Assembly: GCF_000327385.1 (NCBI RefSeq)
Contig: NW_008708400.1
Coordinates: 6,987,105 to 7,051,104 of the forward strand
Direction: 5' to 3'
Source of the DNA: Lottia gigantea
Lineage: Eukaryota; Mollusca; Gastropoda; Lottiidae
Length of the DNA stretch: 64,000 nt
Position numbers and translations under genes: made by a program. This document shows, piece after piece, positions 32,725 to 45,832 of this stretch; position 1 is the first letter of the stretch; each line of letters opens with the position of its first letter. Below the pieces are notes generated by a model. That model saw nothing but the letters and a program-made list of their open reading frames with translations. It was not told the origin of the DNA and made no database searches.

Positions 32725-35700
32725 TCAACATATTCTATCCATAATAACATTTCCATCTTTATCTTTTAGCCTCACTCGTCCAGTGGAATATCGTGTCTCT
32801 TGTCTACCATCAGGATAAACTGTTTTAACTGTTCCGTCTGGATATTCACGTCTCTATAAATATATATGTATAAAATGTAAAACATGATGGTCCCTTATCC
32901 ATTTAAATACACACATACTTAAGATTGTTTGACAAAAACTGTGAAAATAAATGTATAATAAATACGAAAGCACAGGTGGAAAAGACTAGCTTTCTGTTGA
33001 TTCTCTTCAAAACATGGGTAAAAAAGTAAGTAAGTTGGACTGAAAAAGCCACATGCATTCTTAACACCAGGAAAGAACAAACAAAGCCAAAACTGCATCC
33101 ACTTCAAAAAGAAACATCCACTAAAGAAAATGACAAAATCAAGTGCAAATATTAGCATATTAACAGCTATCATTGACATAAGGGATAACAAAAATTCCAA
33201 ATATAACATATTTTAGTGTTGCTCGTTTGTGTCATTCTATTCTTAAGAGCTCACCTTAAACTGTGAATTATGAATTTCTCTCTGTCCATTAGGAAATTCC
33301 ATAGTTTTATCTCCACTGACATCCACTCGGATCACTGTTCCATCAGGAAATATACTCTCTTCAGATCCATTAGGAAATAAATATTTTACAGTCTGATCTG
33401 GGAAGGTAATTTCTTTGGTTCCATCTGGGTAATGTTTCTCTATTTGTCCACTGGAAAAAATTAACAATATGTATTTAATAAATTATTAAAAATTCAAATT
33501 CATATTCCTTCAAAACAGTAAGTTTGAAGTAGAGCACAAACTAGAACTAATACTGAATAGAACAGAACTTATTCAGGATCTCCAAAGAAAAGTTACTTGT
33601 TCTTACTTTTGGAACTGTAAAACTTCCAGGCTATCAGGATAAGTTGTATGTGAGGTCTGGGCATCAGCATAATAGTATACCTTTAAGTAAACAAATACAA
33701 AATATAAACCGAAAATCGTTTAAATTCCACAGACACAGGTTGAGACTCTAATGAAACTAATTGACCAGAGCTCATCTGATACTGCTGACAGAAATTTTGG
33801 TCAGGACAGTTGGTTGAAAAGGGGAGGACTCAAAAGCATAAGCAATGTAAGCAAGGTCACTGAACACTGACAGGATATTAGGCAAAAACAAGCTCTCACT
33901 CTCATAATAGTAGGCCTTGCATATCAAAGTAAATTTGTCATCTATATTCACAAGACATTAATCACAGGACAGAACATGAACAAATAAGAAACAAACTAAC
34001 CACTCGTTTATCTGGATAAATCTGTTTTATATCACCATTAAAAAATGATACCACTATAGATTGACCATCTGATGAGATTTCTTTTCGAGTTCCATTAGCA
34101 AATAATATTTCTCTAGCACCATTCTTATATATTCTTTCAATCTGTTACAAAAATAATTTCAAAGTATAAATTTTAGCTCCCAGGTCGCGTATTCTCGAAA
34201 CGATCTTAACGCAAGGAAGTCCTTGTGTCTTAACTTCTAACACTGTTTTTAGGATATCCTAGCCCTAAGATCATTTCGAGAATACGCGTCCTGGTTCAAA
34301 TTAGTTCTAATTATATCTTCATAAATAACAACAAATACCTTGCCATCAGAGTGTTGTGATTCTTCATATTGTTTATTCCCCTTGTCTATGGTGGGATTAT
34401 CCAGTAACAATCTAGAAGCTAGTTTACGCGGTACACTTGATGTCGTTGCTGTTGATGATGATAAAGCTGATGTGGAAGTTGATAAAGAGGTTGAATTATT
34501 CTCTGAAGACCTAGTTAGATATTTATAACTGGTTAAACTTTCGCAGTCATTGGAAAAAGTATTTAATCAAGAGAAATATAATCACAAAAAAGACAATATG
34601 AAAAGCATGGGATTAGAAATAAGTCTCTTGTTGACAAGGACAAGAAAGAGTGAATTTTGGAATATTTTTTCTTGAGCTCATTATGGACCATATTGTGGTG
34701 CATGCAATAGGTTCATGTCATATTTTAGCTCTTGAGCTTAATACTCCATATTCATAAGTTAAGATTTGAAACATCATTTAAGCTAGACAGTGATTTTTCA
34801 GCCTACCTGGTAAGTTTAATGGGTTGTGTTCGGGGTTGTGGATCACCAAGAGAATGATGTAAAGCAGGTATAGAATCAGTAGTTAAACTCAATGATTTAC
34901 TGGCTGTTTCATACTGTTTTACTTGATTTACTACCGATTTCTTCTGCAATGGGGCATGACTTCTTGGTGGGGATACTGAAAAATATTACATTGTTATAAT
35001 CATAAACCTTCTATGCTCTTTCAGCTCTTATCATATGTCTCAAAAACTATATTAGATCATAAAATTTCACCTTCTGAGCAAAATTAGGCAAGTAAAAAAT
35101 AAAAACCCGTAACATAAATCATCAACTTTCTTGAACATTTAGTCTATTTTGAAAAATATCAGTTATATGACATCTAGACTAGAGAATGGTAAAACTTGTC
35201 ATACACTGGTAAAACTGGCAGAAATTGGTAAGAACAGCTAAATTTATATGGTGAATAATCCACAGGGTATGGTCTGTGAAGTTACTTACTGTGATGGGTA
35301 TTGACATTAGGCTGATTATCTTCTGTTTCCTTTGTAGGTGTACTACTCCTAGGATAGGACTGGTGCCCATTTACCATAACCTACAAAATATTTTTGGTAA
35401 TGTTAACTTTTCAAGAACACATGATGTGACTCAGCAATTTAAAAGTTTATCAATTTGAAATCAATTGGAAAGTTCACATCACTAATATTTTTTTATTTGG
35501 TACAGTTATAAGTAACATTTGGCAAAGATTTTACCAAAGATTCTATTTTTCCATTGACAACATAAGAAAAATGGTTTTACTCTAGATACTGTTATTATAC
35601 CAATAATTCAAATATTAATTTTGTTAAAAATACTATTCTCAATATTAACTCAAGCGACATCATGACAAATTCAATATATGGATGATATAGAAAATTTAAA

Positions 35701-38700
35701 TGGAGAGATTACAAGGAAACCTTTTGACTAGACGATGTAGTAGCAGCTTCCTTCTGCATCCATTCGATTCTCTTTTTCTCTAGTAGTTTTATTTCATCCT
35801 TTAATTCTTTATTCTCCAACTCCACTAACTCTAGTTTATCTTTTAATCTTGTTTGACTTGACGTCCATCTCGTTTCTTTCCTTTTCATTTCTTCTTGAAG
35901 TTCATTTATCTACATATAGAATAAAACCCTTCTTTAAAAGATAATTTTTCATTTAGATTTATATTTGATGAGTCTAAAGGTCTAAAAAAAAGGATATTTC
36001 AAATATCATACAAATTTCTACATATAAGGAAAATGTATGAGGAGTTTTCCTTACCTGATTTTTCAACATGTCTATTTCTTCCCTATCTTTTTTATCAGGT
36101 ATAGATCTTATTGTTTTCTGGTATTTCTCAAACATTTTACGTTCATGTCTGAAAATACAAAAAATAAAATCATTGTGAGGAAAAACTAAGCAAGTATGAA
36201 TTACCAACAAAATGTATTCATAGAAATAATTGTTGACAATCATAAGGTCAAATCAAACTATTTCTCAGGAGCATAAAACTCCCAGGTACAATACAATGTA
36301 TATGAGCAGCCCCATCGTTCATGTCTGGCATATACCGTATATTTCCGTGTATAATGCGCAGGTTTTTACCCTGAAAAGGGATACACACAGAAGGGGTGCC
36401 AGTAAACATGGTCAAATAATTTTTGAGTTTTTTTCCCCTTCCAAAATACCGCGAATCGATGTTGAGGATCGATTTGTTTAGCCTTTTAAAACAACATCAT
36501 TTCTCAATTCTCTAAAGGCCAACGACTCAATTGTACAAACAAATGCGTTTATATTATAGATGATATCGTGTCAAATATACAGGATGATAATGGTGTCTGT
36601 GATGTGCCAAGTCTGACTTCAAATTTTTCGTAAACAAGGGGTGCGCATTATACAAGGGTGAATGGATATTTCCTGATTTTAATGGGAAAAGGAAGGGTTG
36701 CGCATTATACACGGGTGCGCATTATATTCGGAAATATACGGTAGATCCAAATCAACAGCCCTGCAATACAAACTGATAATTTCACACTGATTTACAAATG
36801 TCACCTCCAGAACAGCAAATGGACTATTGGAAGCCTGAATTATATATTTTGTCACCATTTGAACTCAATGACTTACAGGATATTCATTTATTCCTCACTT
36901 ACTTGAGTTTTTTCATTTCTTGATTTTTAAATTCTTCTAATCTTTTTAATTCTTCTGATTTCTCTTTCTCAAAATCATTAATTTCCTTCTTCAACTTAGC
37001 CAAACCCTGGAATTTATGAGGTTCAAAAATAAGATTTTTACCTCTTCTTTATCAGTAAATCATATCCACAATGTGGCACAAAGCGATACAAAATATTACA
37101 TTGTAGTCTGTTTATGCCAAGACTATTTCAGCTCTTATTGACAGGTTCTTATAAAAAATTCACCAGGAAAAAATAACAGCACGTTTATATTGCTAGCTGA
37201 AATTTGCAATTACACTATATTGGCAGATTTAACTCAATGTAGCAGCCCCAAAAATTAAGAAGGATTAATAAGTATTTTGCTCTTTCAAAGGCAATAATTC
37301 ATGACAATATTACCTCTTCTCTTTCTTTACGTAATTTATCAAGAACAGAATTTTCATTTCTAAACCTCTCTATTTCAATCTCTAGTTCAGCTAATTTATC
37401 ACGTAAAATTTTAGACTGTAAACCATCCGATTGTTTCGTATTCTGTAATTTTTCAGCTTCCTAAATTGAAGAAATAGAATATCATATATGTACTTAAACA
37501 TTATACAGCTCTCCAGGTTTGCTGGTTGATAGTCAAGTCCCACTTTTCTGGCAAGAGCTTTACATCTTAAAATATTTTAAATTAAAGTAGGCCTACCTGC
37601 TGTTGTTTTTGTTGTTTATCTTGTTGTTGTTGTTGTTGATTAAGATTGGGAAATAAACGAGCTACTAATTTAGATGTTGGTGGAGTTGACTGAAGTTTGT
37701 CTTCAACTTTCTTTTCATTTAAACCTGAAAAATATAAACATTAGTCATTACACATATTGTTAGTTTCCTTACATCAAATATCATACAAAAATAAAACACT
37801 AGCAGCATTGATGAGTCTCAGAAACAGATGCTGACATACAAATATGTCGTATAGAAAATAACATGGCTGTTGCACTGACAATATCTTTGCGTGATTTTGT
37901 TACCTTTTTTTTGGACTGAAATAAATTATTTTAGATGATTTCCTAACACTGGAAGTGAGACCTTATTTGTAGACCCTTTACCTGAGGAATAAACAACATT
38001 ACACGAAATGTAGAAATAGTCCAACCACAAATGATAAGATGGTGTCAAAAAGGCAAAAATTACTATTAGTTAAAGCATGTTCTTTCATTTCTACTTACCA
38101 GTACATGACTGGCACTAAGCATGAACTATAAGGAGTGTTTACCTGTAGCTTTGGGTTTTGGAGCATTATCAATCCACTCTTCTTCATCATCGAAATCATT
38201 TACATAATCATTGGTCTTTTTCTCATCATCATCATCATCATCATCATCATCTTCTTCACTGGTCGATTCCTCACTTTCGCTGTCTGATTCTTGTTTTTCC
38301 AGATCCTTAATTTTGATGTCATCAGAATCTGAAGACGGTTTTACACTAACACTATTCATCAGAGAACCAATATGAGGTCCTTTGGAAGCTGTCAATCGCT
38401 GAAGCAAAGTTTTCATATCAGCTGATGAGGTTGATGTTCCCACTGATGGCACGCCATCTCGAGAAGCGATTTTACGCGTTAAAGATTTAGATGGTATGGG
38501 ATCTAAACTTTCTTGTCCTTTATTTTGAAATTGGTTACTGTTTTGATTAGTGTTGGTAAATGCCTGGTTTTGATGAAGATTTAGTTTTGCTGTTAAGAAT
38601 TGGATATCCTGGTCATCTAGAGCACTATCAGAGCTGATAGAAGAATCAGAGTCTGTTAATGTATCTGATGTAATGTCTGTTATATTTTCATCCACTATAG

Positions 38701-41700
38701 TTTCATCCTTCTCCTCCTCCTCTACCTGAACCACAGGGGCTGACTGCTCTGGTATCTGTTGTCTAGAAAACATGACAAAATATCTCATGAGGAGTTAATT
38801 CATATAAACTCTTTTTAATGCTTCAGCAAAAAGGAAAAAGGTGCAGATGAGAAAAAGAAAAAAATCTTATTTGCAATTGAATGCAGAGCTTGCATAGAAA
38901 CCTCACAAATAACGCTTACTGTTACCTATTTGCATCTTCTGAGATAAGTCAATTGAATTGAATAATTATGAATGCAATGAATTGATTTCTATCAAATTAC
39001 TTACAGTTTTTGAAGCTTTTCTTTCTGTCTTGCTTCTAAAATACTCTTCAGACCCACTAACGGTTCCTAGAAAAAAAAATATATACAGAATACATTCAAT
39101 AACCAAATACTCTTCATTTTAATTGATGAAACTAAGTCTTGTTAATTTTTGAATTTCAACTCTAATTACTAAAATTTAAAATAATTCTGATATACTTTCA
39201 GTAATGTACAGTATAATTGTGAATATAATAACAGTATTGAAAATTAAATCATTTGAAACTGACCCCTGATTTGATGTTTTTATCTGACTGTAATAATTTA
39301 ACTACTATAGAAGAATTGGAACAAAATGAAGCATTGTCAGCAAAATCTTCTAATAACTCAAACTCGGCTAGTTCTTCTTGTTCTTTCTGAAAATAATGAT
39401 GAGTTTTGATGAAAATTTGAATCAAAGAACTAAGTATTCTATGGCTGCAGCAATGAAAAGTACTACATTTCGAAAAGCTAAATATTGGTGACACAAAAAA
39501 TGCTAACTTAATATGAATTACCTAATATGGACAAATCTAAGATTGGGAAATTATAAATAAAGAGAACGGAAAGTTGTTTTAGATAACTGGCCCAAACTTC
39601 ACAATATTTCTATAAGAATTATTTTGTACTTACTCCTTCATTAGCAATCCGAGTTCGAACAGCTTCAGCAAATGAAGAATCATCATCAAAAGGATCTAGA
39701 TTAGGTTTCACATTTGATGATGTCACTTCCTTAGTTTCACTATGATTTGTGGGAAATTTTCCAGGTTTAGCACTTTGATTGTCATGAGCTGTTTGATTGG
39801 AATAAATGGAAGCCTGGATGTTCGATGCTGTTGTTGTCTTTTGAGGAACATTTGAGCTTATTTGAGGCTTTGGAGCTGTTGAACTCATTTGAGATTTAGG
39901 CACATTTGAGCTATTAAGTTTAGGAGCCGATTTTGGATTTAATTTTAAAGTCTGAGTTAAATGTAAAGGATTATTTGATTGGCTAGAAACTGTCTTAGGC
40001 ACTGATTGGCTAGGTTTGGGTTTGGTTCCTGGTTTGGAAACTTGATTTGATTTAGCTGTATTTGAAAGTGGACCAGCAGATGGCTGAAAGGAAAAGAAAA
40101 TACAATACACCGACACTCTCAGTAATCTGTGTACAAAGTTTATACTGCAGAAAGAAAAAATTATTAATTCAAGAAATATCAGCAAACACCTTTGTCCTAA
40201 AATCAAACTATAATAAATCACTGCTATTTGGACATTTTAAAACAACTCAAGTTGAAATGCTCTGCCACCTGACATTTCTGTATTGTCAAGTCCTGATGTC
40301 ACTTCTTGTTATTTCACATAATTACTGCATAATACACAGCTGGTTAAATACACAAAAATATGGTGAAAATATAGTATTATTCATACAACTTACATCATTT
40401 TTACGTTTCTCCTTACTGACAGTAGCCGGTTTCTCTGGCTGTTTAAATTTCACCTCTGTTGGCTTTGGTTTAGGTTTTGGTTGGGTCTCTTTGGCTGCTT
40501 TATTTCCCATGAATCGGGCTAAACCTTGCCCACGTTTCAAAAATGGCTTCTTTTTACTACTTGGAGATTCAACTACTTCTTCTTCTAATATCTAAAGTTT
40601 GAAAATTAAAATGTTTTATCAAAATGTTACACAGTTTCAATGGGAGTCAAGGATTTGAATGCAGATTCAAATTTTCAAGAAAGATATACTTTAATAGCTG
40701 AAAGAGGTTCAAATGGAATACATATATATAAATATAATCATTTATTAGCTATTGAAACTCGAACAAGAAGAATTTTGCATGCCTCACTCAAGACACCAAC
40801 CACAGCAACTAAAATAGTAGCTCAATAAAGTCATTTGAATTGGTTCCAGTTTTACCTTTCTCTCTTCCTCCAATAACTGTTCTTCTAATAACTGTTCAAA
40901 AGTTTTCTTCCCTCCAACCCCTAAACCAGGTTTAATAGGTCTATCATCTATAGACACAGCAAACTTATGGTTATTCTGAAAATAAGATATTCAAACTTTA
41001 AATTACAATCCAAAGACTAGTCATTAAACAGTTGATTCCGTCCAAAACAGAAAAAAACATAAATAGTTCACAAGAATAGTAACTGTGGTTAATGAGGATC
41101 GTGTCTCCTGGTCATTGGTCATTTGATCTTTTCTCAAAGACAACTTAAAATGCATGATCAACATTGACTTGACGTCAAGATTACAATGCTCTCATTAACT
41201 CAGCTACAGTATGTTCTCAATCATTATGAATTCAATCTTTACATGAGCTTAATCTTGCCATAAGAGGCAACAAAATAACCTTGAAGATGGAAAGATAAGC
41301 TAACATCATTCAATGAATTACACAGTTGTTGCTCAATAGAAAATTTTGTAAATCTATTTATCACGTCATTGATCTACAAAAGTCAAACAGATAACATAAA
41401 ATTCACACAGTTCACATATTATCATTCATGGATTCATGAATCATTCTAATATCCTGTTCTACAATACTTACATTTGGAGATTCAGGCTCTGAACCTTCTT
41501 GATCCTGCTCATAGTCATGCTCTGTTTCCGGAACTGGCACACTGGCAGCTATTTTCTGATAATAATTATTTTTTCTATTCATTTCATCTAATGCTGCTAT
41601 CACTTCGCTATCAATGGAATCTTTGTCGTCATCATCCTCTGTAAATAGATGGCGCTTCACATTCTGGGGTAATTCCAGATCATCAAATCTGGCTTTGTCG

Positions 41701-43585
41701 CGTAATCGTGGAGAAGCATTGTTGATATGGTAGCCATTTTGTTGTGTTACCCCATTCACTATGTCACCTTTCCGATCTAACTCAGTAATTACACTTCCAC
41801 TAGAACGTGGAGATGGAGATTTATTCAGTCTTTGACGAGGTGAGATTTTAATATCTCTGAACTTTCCTGGAGAAGGATTTGCCTCCCTTGTCTTAGTATT
41901 TGGTGATGCTCCATGGACGGCATGTCTTATTTTGGCTCTGGGAGATAACTCTGCATCCCCAGCCATTAATCGTGAGCGTGGTATCATGGATAACATGGCT
42001 TTTAAGGTCTCTGGTGATGCTGATTGGAGGAGATTCTGGAGTGTTAGCTGTTGAGCTGAAGATGGGTTACTGAGCTCTGATCCTGTGTCGTATGCTTGGA
42101 ATATTCCATCGTCCAATTGATCCATAGATCCAGGGTTACTGAATAAGTCAGGATTGGTGTAGTTGTCTTCTTCTATTTCTGGTGATTCTTCAAAGATAAC
42201 TGGCTTTGGCAGAGTGTGCTGGAAAAATCAAAGCATGATAACAGGTTTCTGTGGTAACAAAAAAAAGAGCTATTGGACTGAACTAAACTTATACTTTTAA
42301 TTCTTAACATACATTAGCATTATGTATGTAAAACTCTTTAAATCATCGGTTAAGATAGATTTGAAGATACAATTTTATTCAGAGGAAGAGCAATCTTAGT
42401 TTTAAAAAATTCTGAAATATACAGACAACAAAGACAAATCCAATCTTTTTCAAAACATATTAACAAATAGACCTTCATTCCTGGATATTCTAATATTCAA
42501 ATTCTTACCTGTTTGTTGTCTGGTATGACACCATTTTGTTTTGGAGGTAATTTAGGTATAACTGTATTGACTAGTTCACTAATACCAGAATCAAATCTGA
42601 CTGATTCACCATGGCTTGAGGATTTTATGGACAAAGAACTTGTTTTCACTGAAAAAAAATAAAAATAATTGGCATTACTGAATGTTTGAAAACAAAAAGG
42701 AAGGAGAACAAGAAAACCTCAACTAAAGAGCCTCATGCAAACAGAAGCCAAACCTGAGAGACTAAAGGTTCAGGTACAGAACCGACCAGCATAGGCACAC
42801 AAGGAGACAAAAATCTCCAGTAGGATATTTTCCACCAAGTCAATAATCACGTGCGGAGCATGCAATTAAAAGAAAAATGAATCTGATTGGATGATGACGG
42901 TCTTGTTGCAGAGGATAAAACTATAGGAGACAACTTTCAATCTTGTTTGATATTATAAATCTTGTCGAGAACACAATAATCTTGTCGTGGAAGCACAAGC
43001 ACATGCGAGATTTTAGTTAATCCAAATCAAGCGACTGTATACCTGTGCCAGCTCCCCATTGCTGCTGTCTCTGAAATTTCAAAGCATTTTGGACTTTAGC
43101 TTGTTCTTCTCGTAACAGCTCTAACTGTGTTTGTTGTTGTAACATCAACTGTTCTTGTTGTTTCTGTTGCCATGATCGTAATTCTCTGAACCTGTTTAGC
43201 AACCTAGCTTGCTCTATCGCTTGCTGTTGTTCTAAAAGATCCAAGGATGAATCTGAAAATAACCATAATGTCATTGTCAACAGATCCTGAATTGTAGCAG
43301 TCAAATCCCAAATCTATTTTTCTTCATGTTCAATTTCTCAGAATCAGAAAGATTGGTGAACTAGCAAATTCATAAAAATTCTTCATATTTGGATATAAAT
43401 TAACCATCAAATAATGGATGTATTCAGAATGTCACTCTAATGACTAATAACTCAAGATCTTTATTCCAAATGTGGCACCAGAAAAAATGAGCTTATCAAA
43501 CCAGAATAATAAATAACATACCATGTATTGTTGTATCAGCCTCTGGATTAAAATTAGAATTTCCTATATCATTACGATCATCCAT
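32725..43585 (-). CDS. CENPJ: Centromere protein J / CPAP (SAS-4), centriole elongation factor
   Basis: Centriolar scaffold binding tubulin and STIL. 22 coding exons, minus: 43585-43522, 43252-43043, 42648-42509, 42218-41472, 40975-40856, 40591-40394, 40083-39634, 39386-39264, 39066-39005, 38762-38143, 37724-37597, 37460-37314, 37006-36903, 36148-36055, 35909-35721, 35380-35290, 34975-34807, 34510-34339, 34141-34001, 33680-33607, 33450-33255, 32853-32725. Phases agree throughout: 1455 residues (human 1338). In order: Gln-rich coiled coil (22-91); microtubule/tubulin motif [15 protein letters not shown] (440-454); Pro/Lys/Ser-rich linker (~494-643); acidic stretch with nine Asp (876-884); coiled coil with [20 protein letters not shown] (~955-1132); and the TCP10 C-terminal G-box β-repeats (1277-1451) with YPDG/FPNG turns such as [32 protein letters not shown] and [14 protein letters not shown], which bind STIL in the family. 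The start [19 protein letters not shown] is chosen because it splices in phase. Confidence 0.95.
34186..34288. mobile_element. 103-bp palindromic MITE in a CENPJ intron
   Basis: CGCGTATTCTCGAAACGATC at the left and the inverse (GATCATTTCGAGAATACGCG) at the right frame a ~60-bp core that itself contains AAGGAAGTCCTT. It lies between the exons ending at 34339 and starting at 34141. There is one mismatch in the terminal 22 bp, so it is fairly young. Confidence 0.85.
36335..36741. mobile_element. ~407-bp DNA element, TA target duplication, in a CENPJ intron
   Basis: TA-CCGTATATTTCCG and CGGAAATATACGG-TA form perfect 13-bp inverted ends, extending imperfectly through TAATGCGCA/TGCGCATTATA. The GCGCATTATACA.GGG motif is repeated three times near the right end. 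There is no ORF. It is a non-autonomous TA-targeting element; the family was not named with confidence. Confidence 0.85.
38223..38251. repeat. (ATC)n microsatellite in CENPJ coding exon
   Basis: The trinucleotide run encodes the nine-Asp tract of CENPJ on the minus strand. Such runs tend to vary in length between individuals. Confidence 0.8.
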
Positions 43586-45832
43586 TATAAAGATCTGTTG
43601 ATATCATAAATTTTATTCTCTTCCCTATCACATATCTTAAAACCTTACATTTAAATTATAAACCTTTCGATTTTTTCACTTTGATTCTCTTTCTTTACCG
43701 CTTACTTGTCAACCTTAAATAAGAATAAATAAAGTACAGATTTCTCCTTTGACATTTTATAAATCTGGTTGGACCTTGAAGAAATTTAAGGTCTTCTTAA
43801 TACGGTTGATTTGTGGAACTGTTGGAGCAAAATTAGTATTACGGTAGCTTAAGTTTAATGTGTTGAATTGTTTTACTTATTAGATGGGTTAAATATAAGC
43901 TTTATTAACACATGAATTAAAAATTTTACTACTACTTAATAACCAGTTGCCTTGAACATGATTTGGTATTTGGAACTGATAAATTCCAAAAAAAAGCAGA
44001 TTCAGATAGCCATCTGTCATCTGAGTGTTTTTACAAAGCCAAAGGTCCAATACAAGAAAAATGTCAAATTCAAAATGAATTTAAAATATTATATTGCTTC
44101 ATTTGATTAGCGGCCCCTTAAAGAATCTTTTATTCTCGCTCTGCTTCACTAAAGTTTGAGTGGTACCATGTGGACACAGTCTTGATTGCTTTACAGTGCA
44201 GAATTAGTCATTCTTTCTTCAGTGATGAGAAATTGAGGGAAAACATTTTTGATTTGTTTACAATCTGTCATCTTATTTCCATCTTCTTCTCACATGAATT
44301 TTTATAGGATTTCCACCATAGTTTAATAAGAGAATCAGTCAGTCTTTTAATTCTTTGTTTGTACTGTCTTACACAAATCCATAGGTAATTAAAACTAAGA
44401 AATTAAACTTTACTTACGAAGGGTTTGAGTTAGCGACCATGTTTGAACACAGAATGATAGTACTTGGTGGGCGTACAAGCTTTGACTCAACATTGAGAAT
44501 CATTATGTCTCTTTTTGCAATCTTTTTTTTGCATAAAATTTCTCGAAAATGTATTTCAGAAAGATCCTAAATATATTCTACATATTTGTGAACATTTGAT
44601 TACGTGAAAAAGAAAACGTACTTTGAATCGGATTTGAAATAATGCACATGTATTTAAACGTAAGCCAAGTGTTATAGTAATTAAGACAAGGGAAGATAAT
44701 CCATACCTGACTTTTTTTCAGCACTTCGGAGGCAATGCTCACCAGACCTACGTCCTACGGTTCAATGACCTATCTTACATAAACCCCAGTGGTTCAGAGT
44801 TATCAAATGTTCTAGGTTTACTTTTTATCTGAAATGATAGTATGCTGTGTCATTCTTGTATATCAAATAGGGTGAGTAAGTTATGAAAGTGCCCCAAGTG
44901 AGATTTTTAGTCTGGTGTCAAAGCCTGAGGAGTGAGGTAAGTAGTCTATTTACTTTACTCTTTAGACTGCCTTGCTCATAAAAACACATGTCAAATATTA
45001 ACATGGGTGCAGATCACGGGCGACACAACCCCCCCATCAGACCTGGCGGGGGAGGGGGGGACATGATATCCTGTGTCCCCCCCACAAACGGTCAAGCTTG
45101 GTTGAGTAGAGTATCTGTATTGGACGAAAAATAGGCACAATTTGGCATCCGAGAACATCAGAGTGCCGAAATTTTGCGTCTGTGGCACACTATTTGAACT
45201 ATTTAAGGTTGAGTGACAGGAAGTTTGTTTGGGGACCCATCTCCACTCACAGAAGCGTTGTTACGAAGGTGCACACGTAGCAAATTTTTTCGTTCGCATA
45301 TTCATGCTGGATGACTGGAAAATTCAGTAGCATGCATTTAAATAAATCCTGCGTACGTCACTGTGCCCCTGAAAATTAAACTCCATTATCCAACATGTTT
45401 TAAAGCTGAAAACCTCTTTACAAACCCTTTAAAAACTGTAAGTATCACCTAGCCTAGAGCACTAATGCCCTACTAAGAAGAAAATGATATGATATGCTAT
45501 CAGTGTCCTGAATACACATACAAAAGTTAGAAAATCTCTTTACAATTCCTATAATACCTAACAATTGGTCTTTCAAGAGGAAAACTTCTCACTTAATATC
45601 TCTAAATGATGAAACTGCCAAATAATAAACCTTTCGCCATTCTTATCCCAGTATTTCCAGTAACATCAGATACCAAGTATCAGATAAATCTAGCTTACTA
45701 GTTCATGCTCAATAAATCTTTAATTTTTCAGATAAGAGAAGATTAGGACATCCAACCTCTGCTTAATTTCTGTTAAAAGATGAGAAATTATTGTAATGAA
45801 GTTTTTACCAATGACGAAAAGTCAGGAAAACA
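43586..45832. other. Divergent upstream region between CENPJ and the gene at 45833
   Basis: No coding region recognised. It is AT-rich, with a GC-rich island at 45020-45080 (CCCCCC, GGCGGGGGAGGGGGG) and two fragments of the CTCTTTACAA MITE end (45415-45430, 45530-45550). It should contain both promoters; no core element could be pinned. Confidence 0.4.

Noticed and set aside
39619-40221. A separate gene on the minus strand with N-terminal membrane segment ([10 protein letters not shown]...)
   Set aside because: The hydrophobic part is intron sequence; the coding part starts at the acceptor at 40083 and is a CENPJ exon.
40062-40595. 177-codon plus-strand frame
   Set aside because: Antisense shadow of CENPJ exons with no recognisable content.
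44991-45188. Minus-strand frame over a GC-rich island
   Set aside because: Driven by base composition; no homology recognised.
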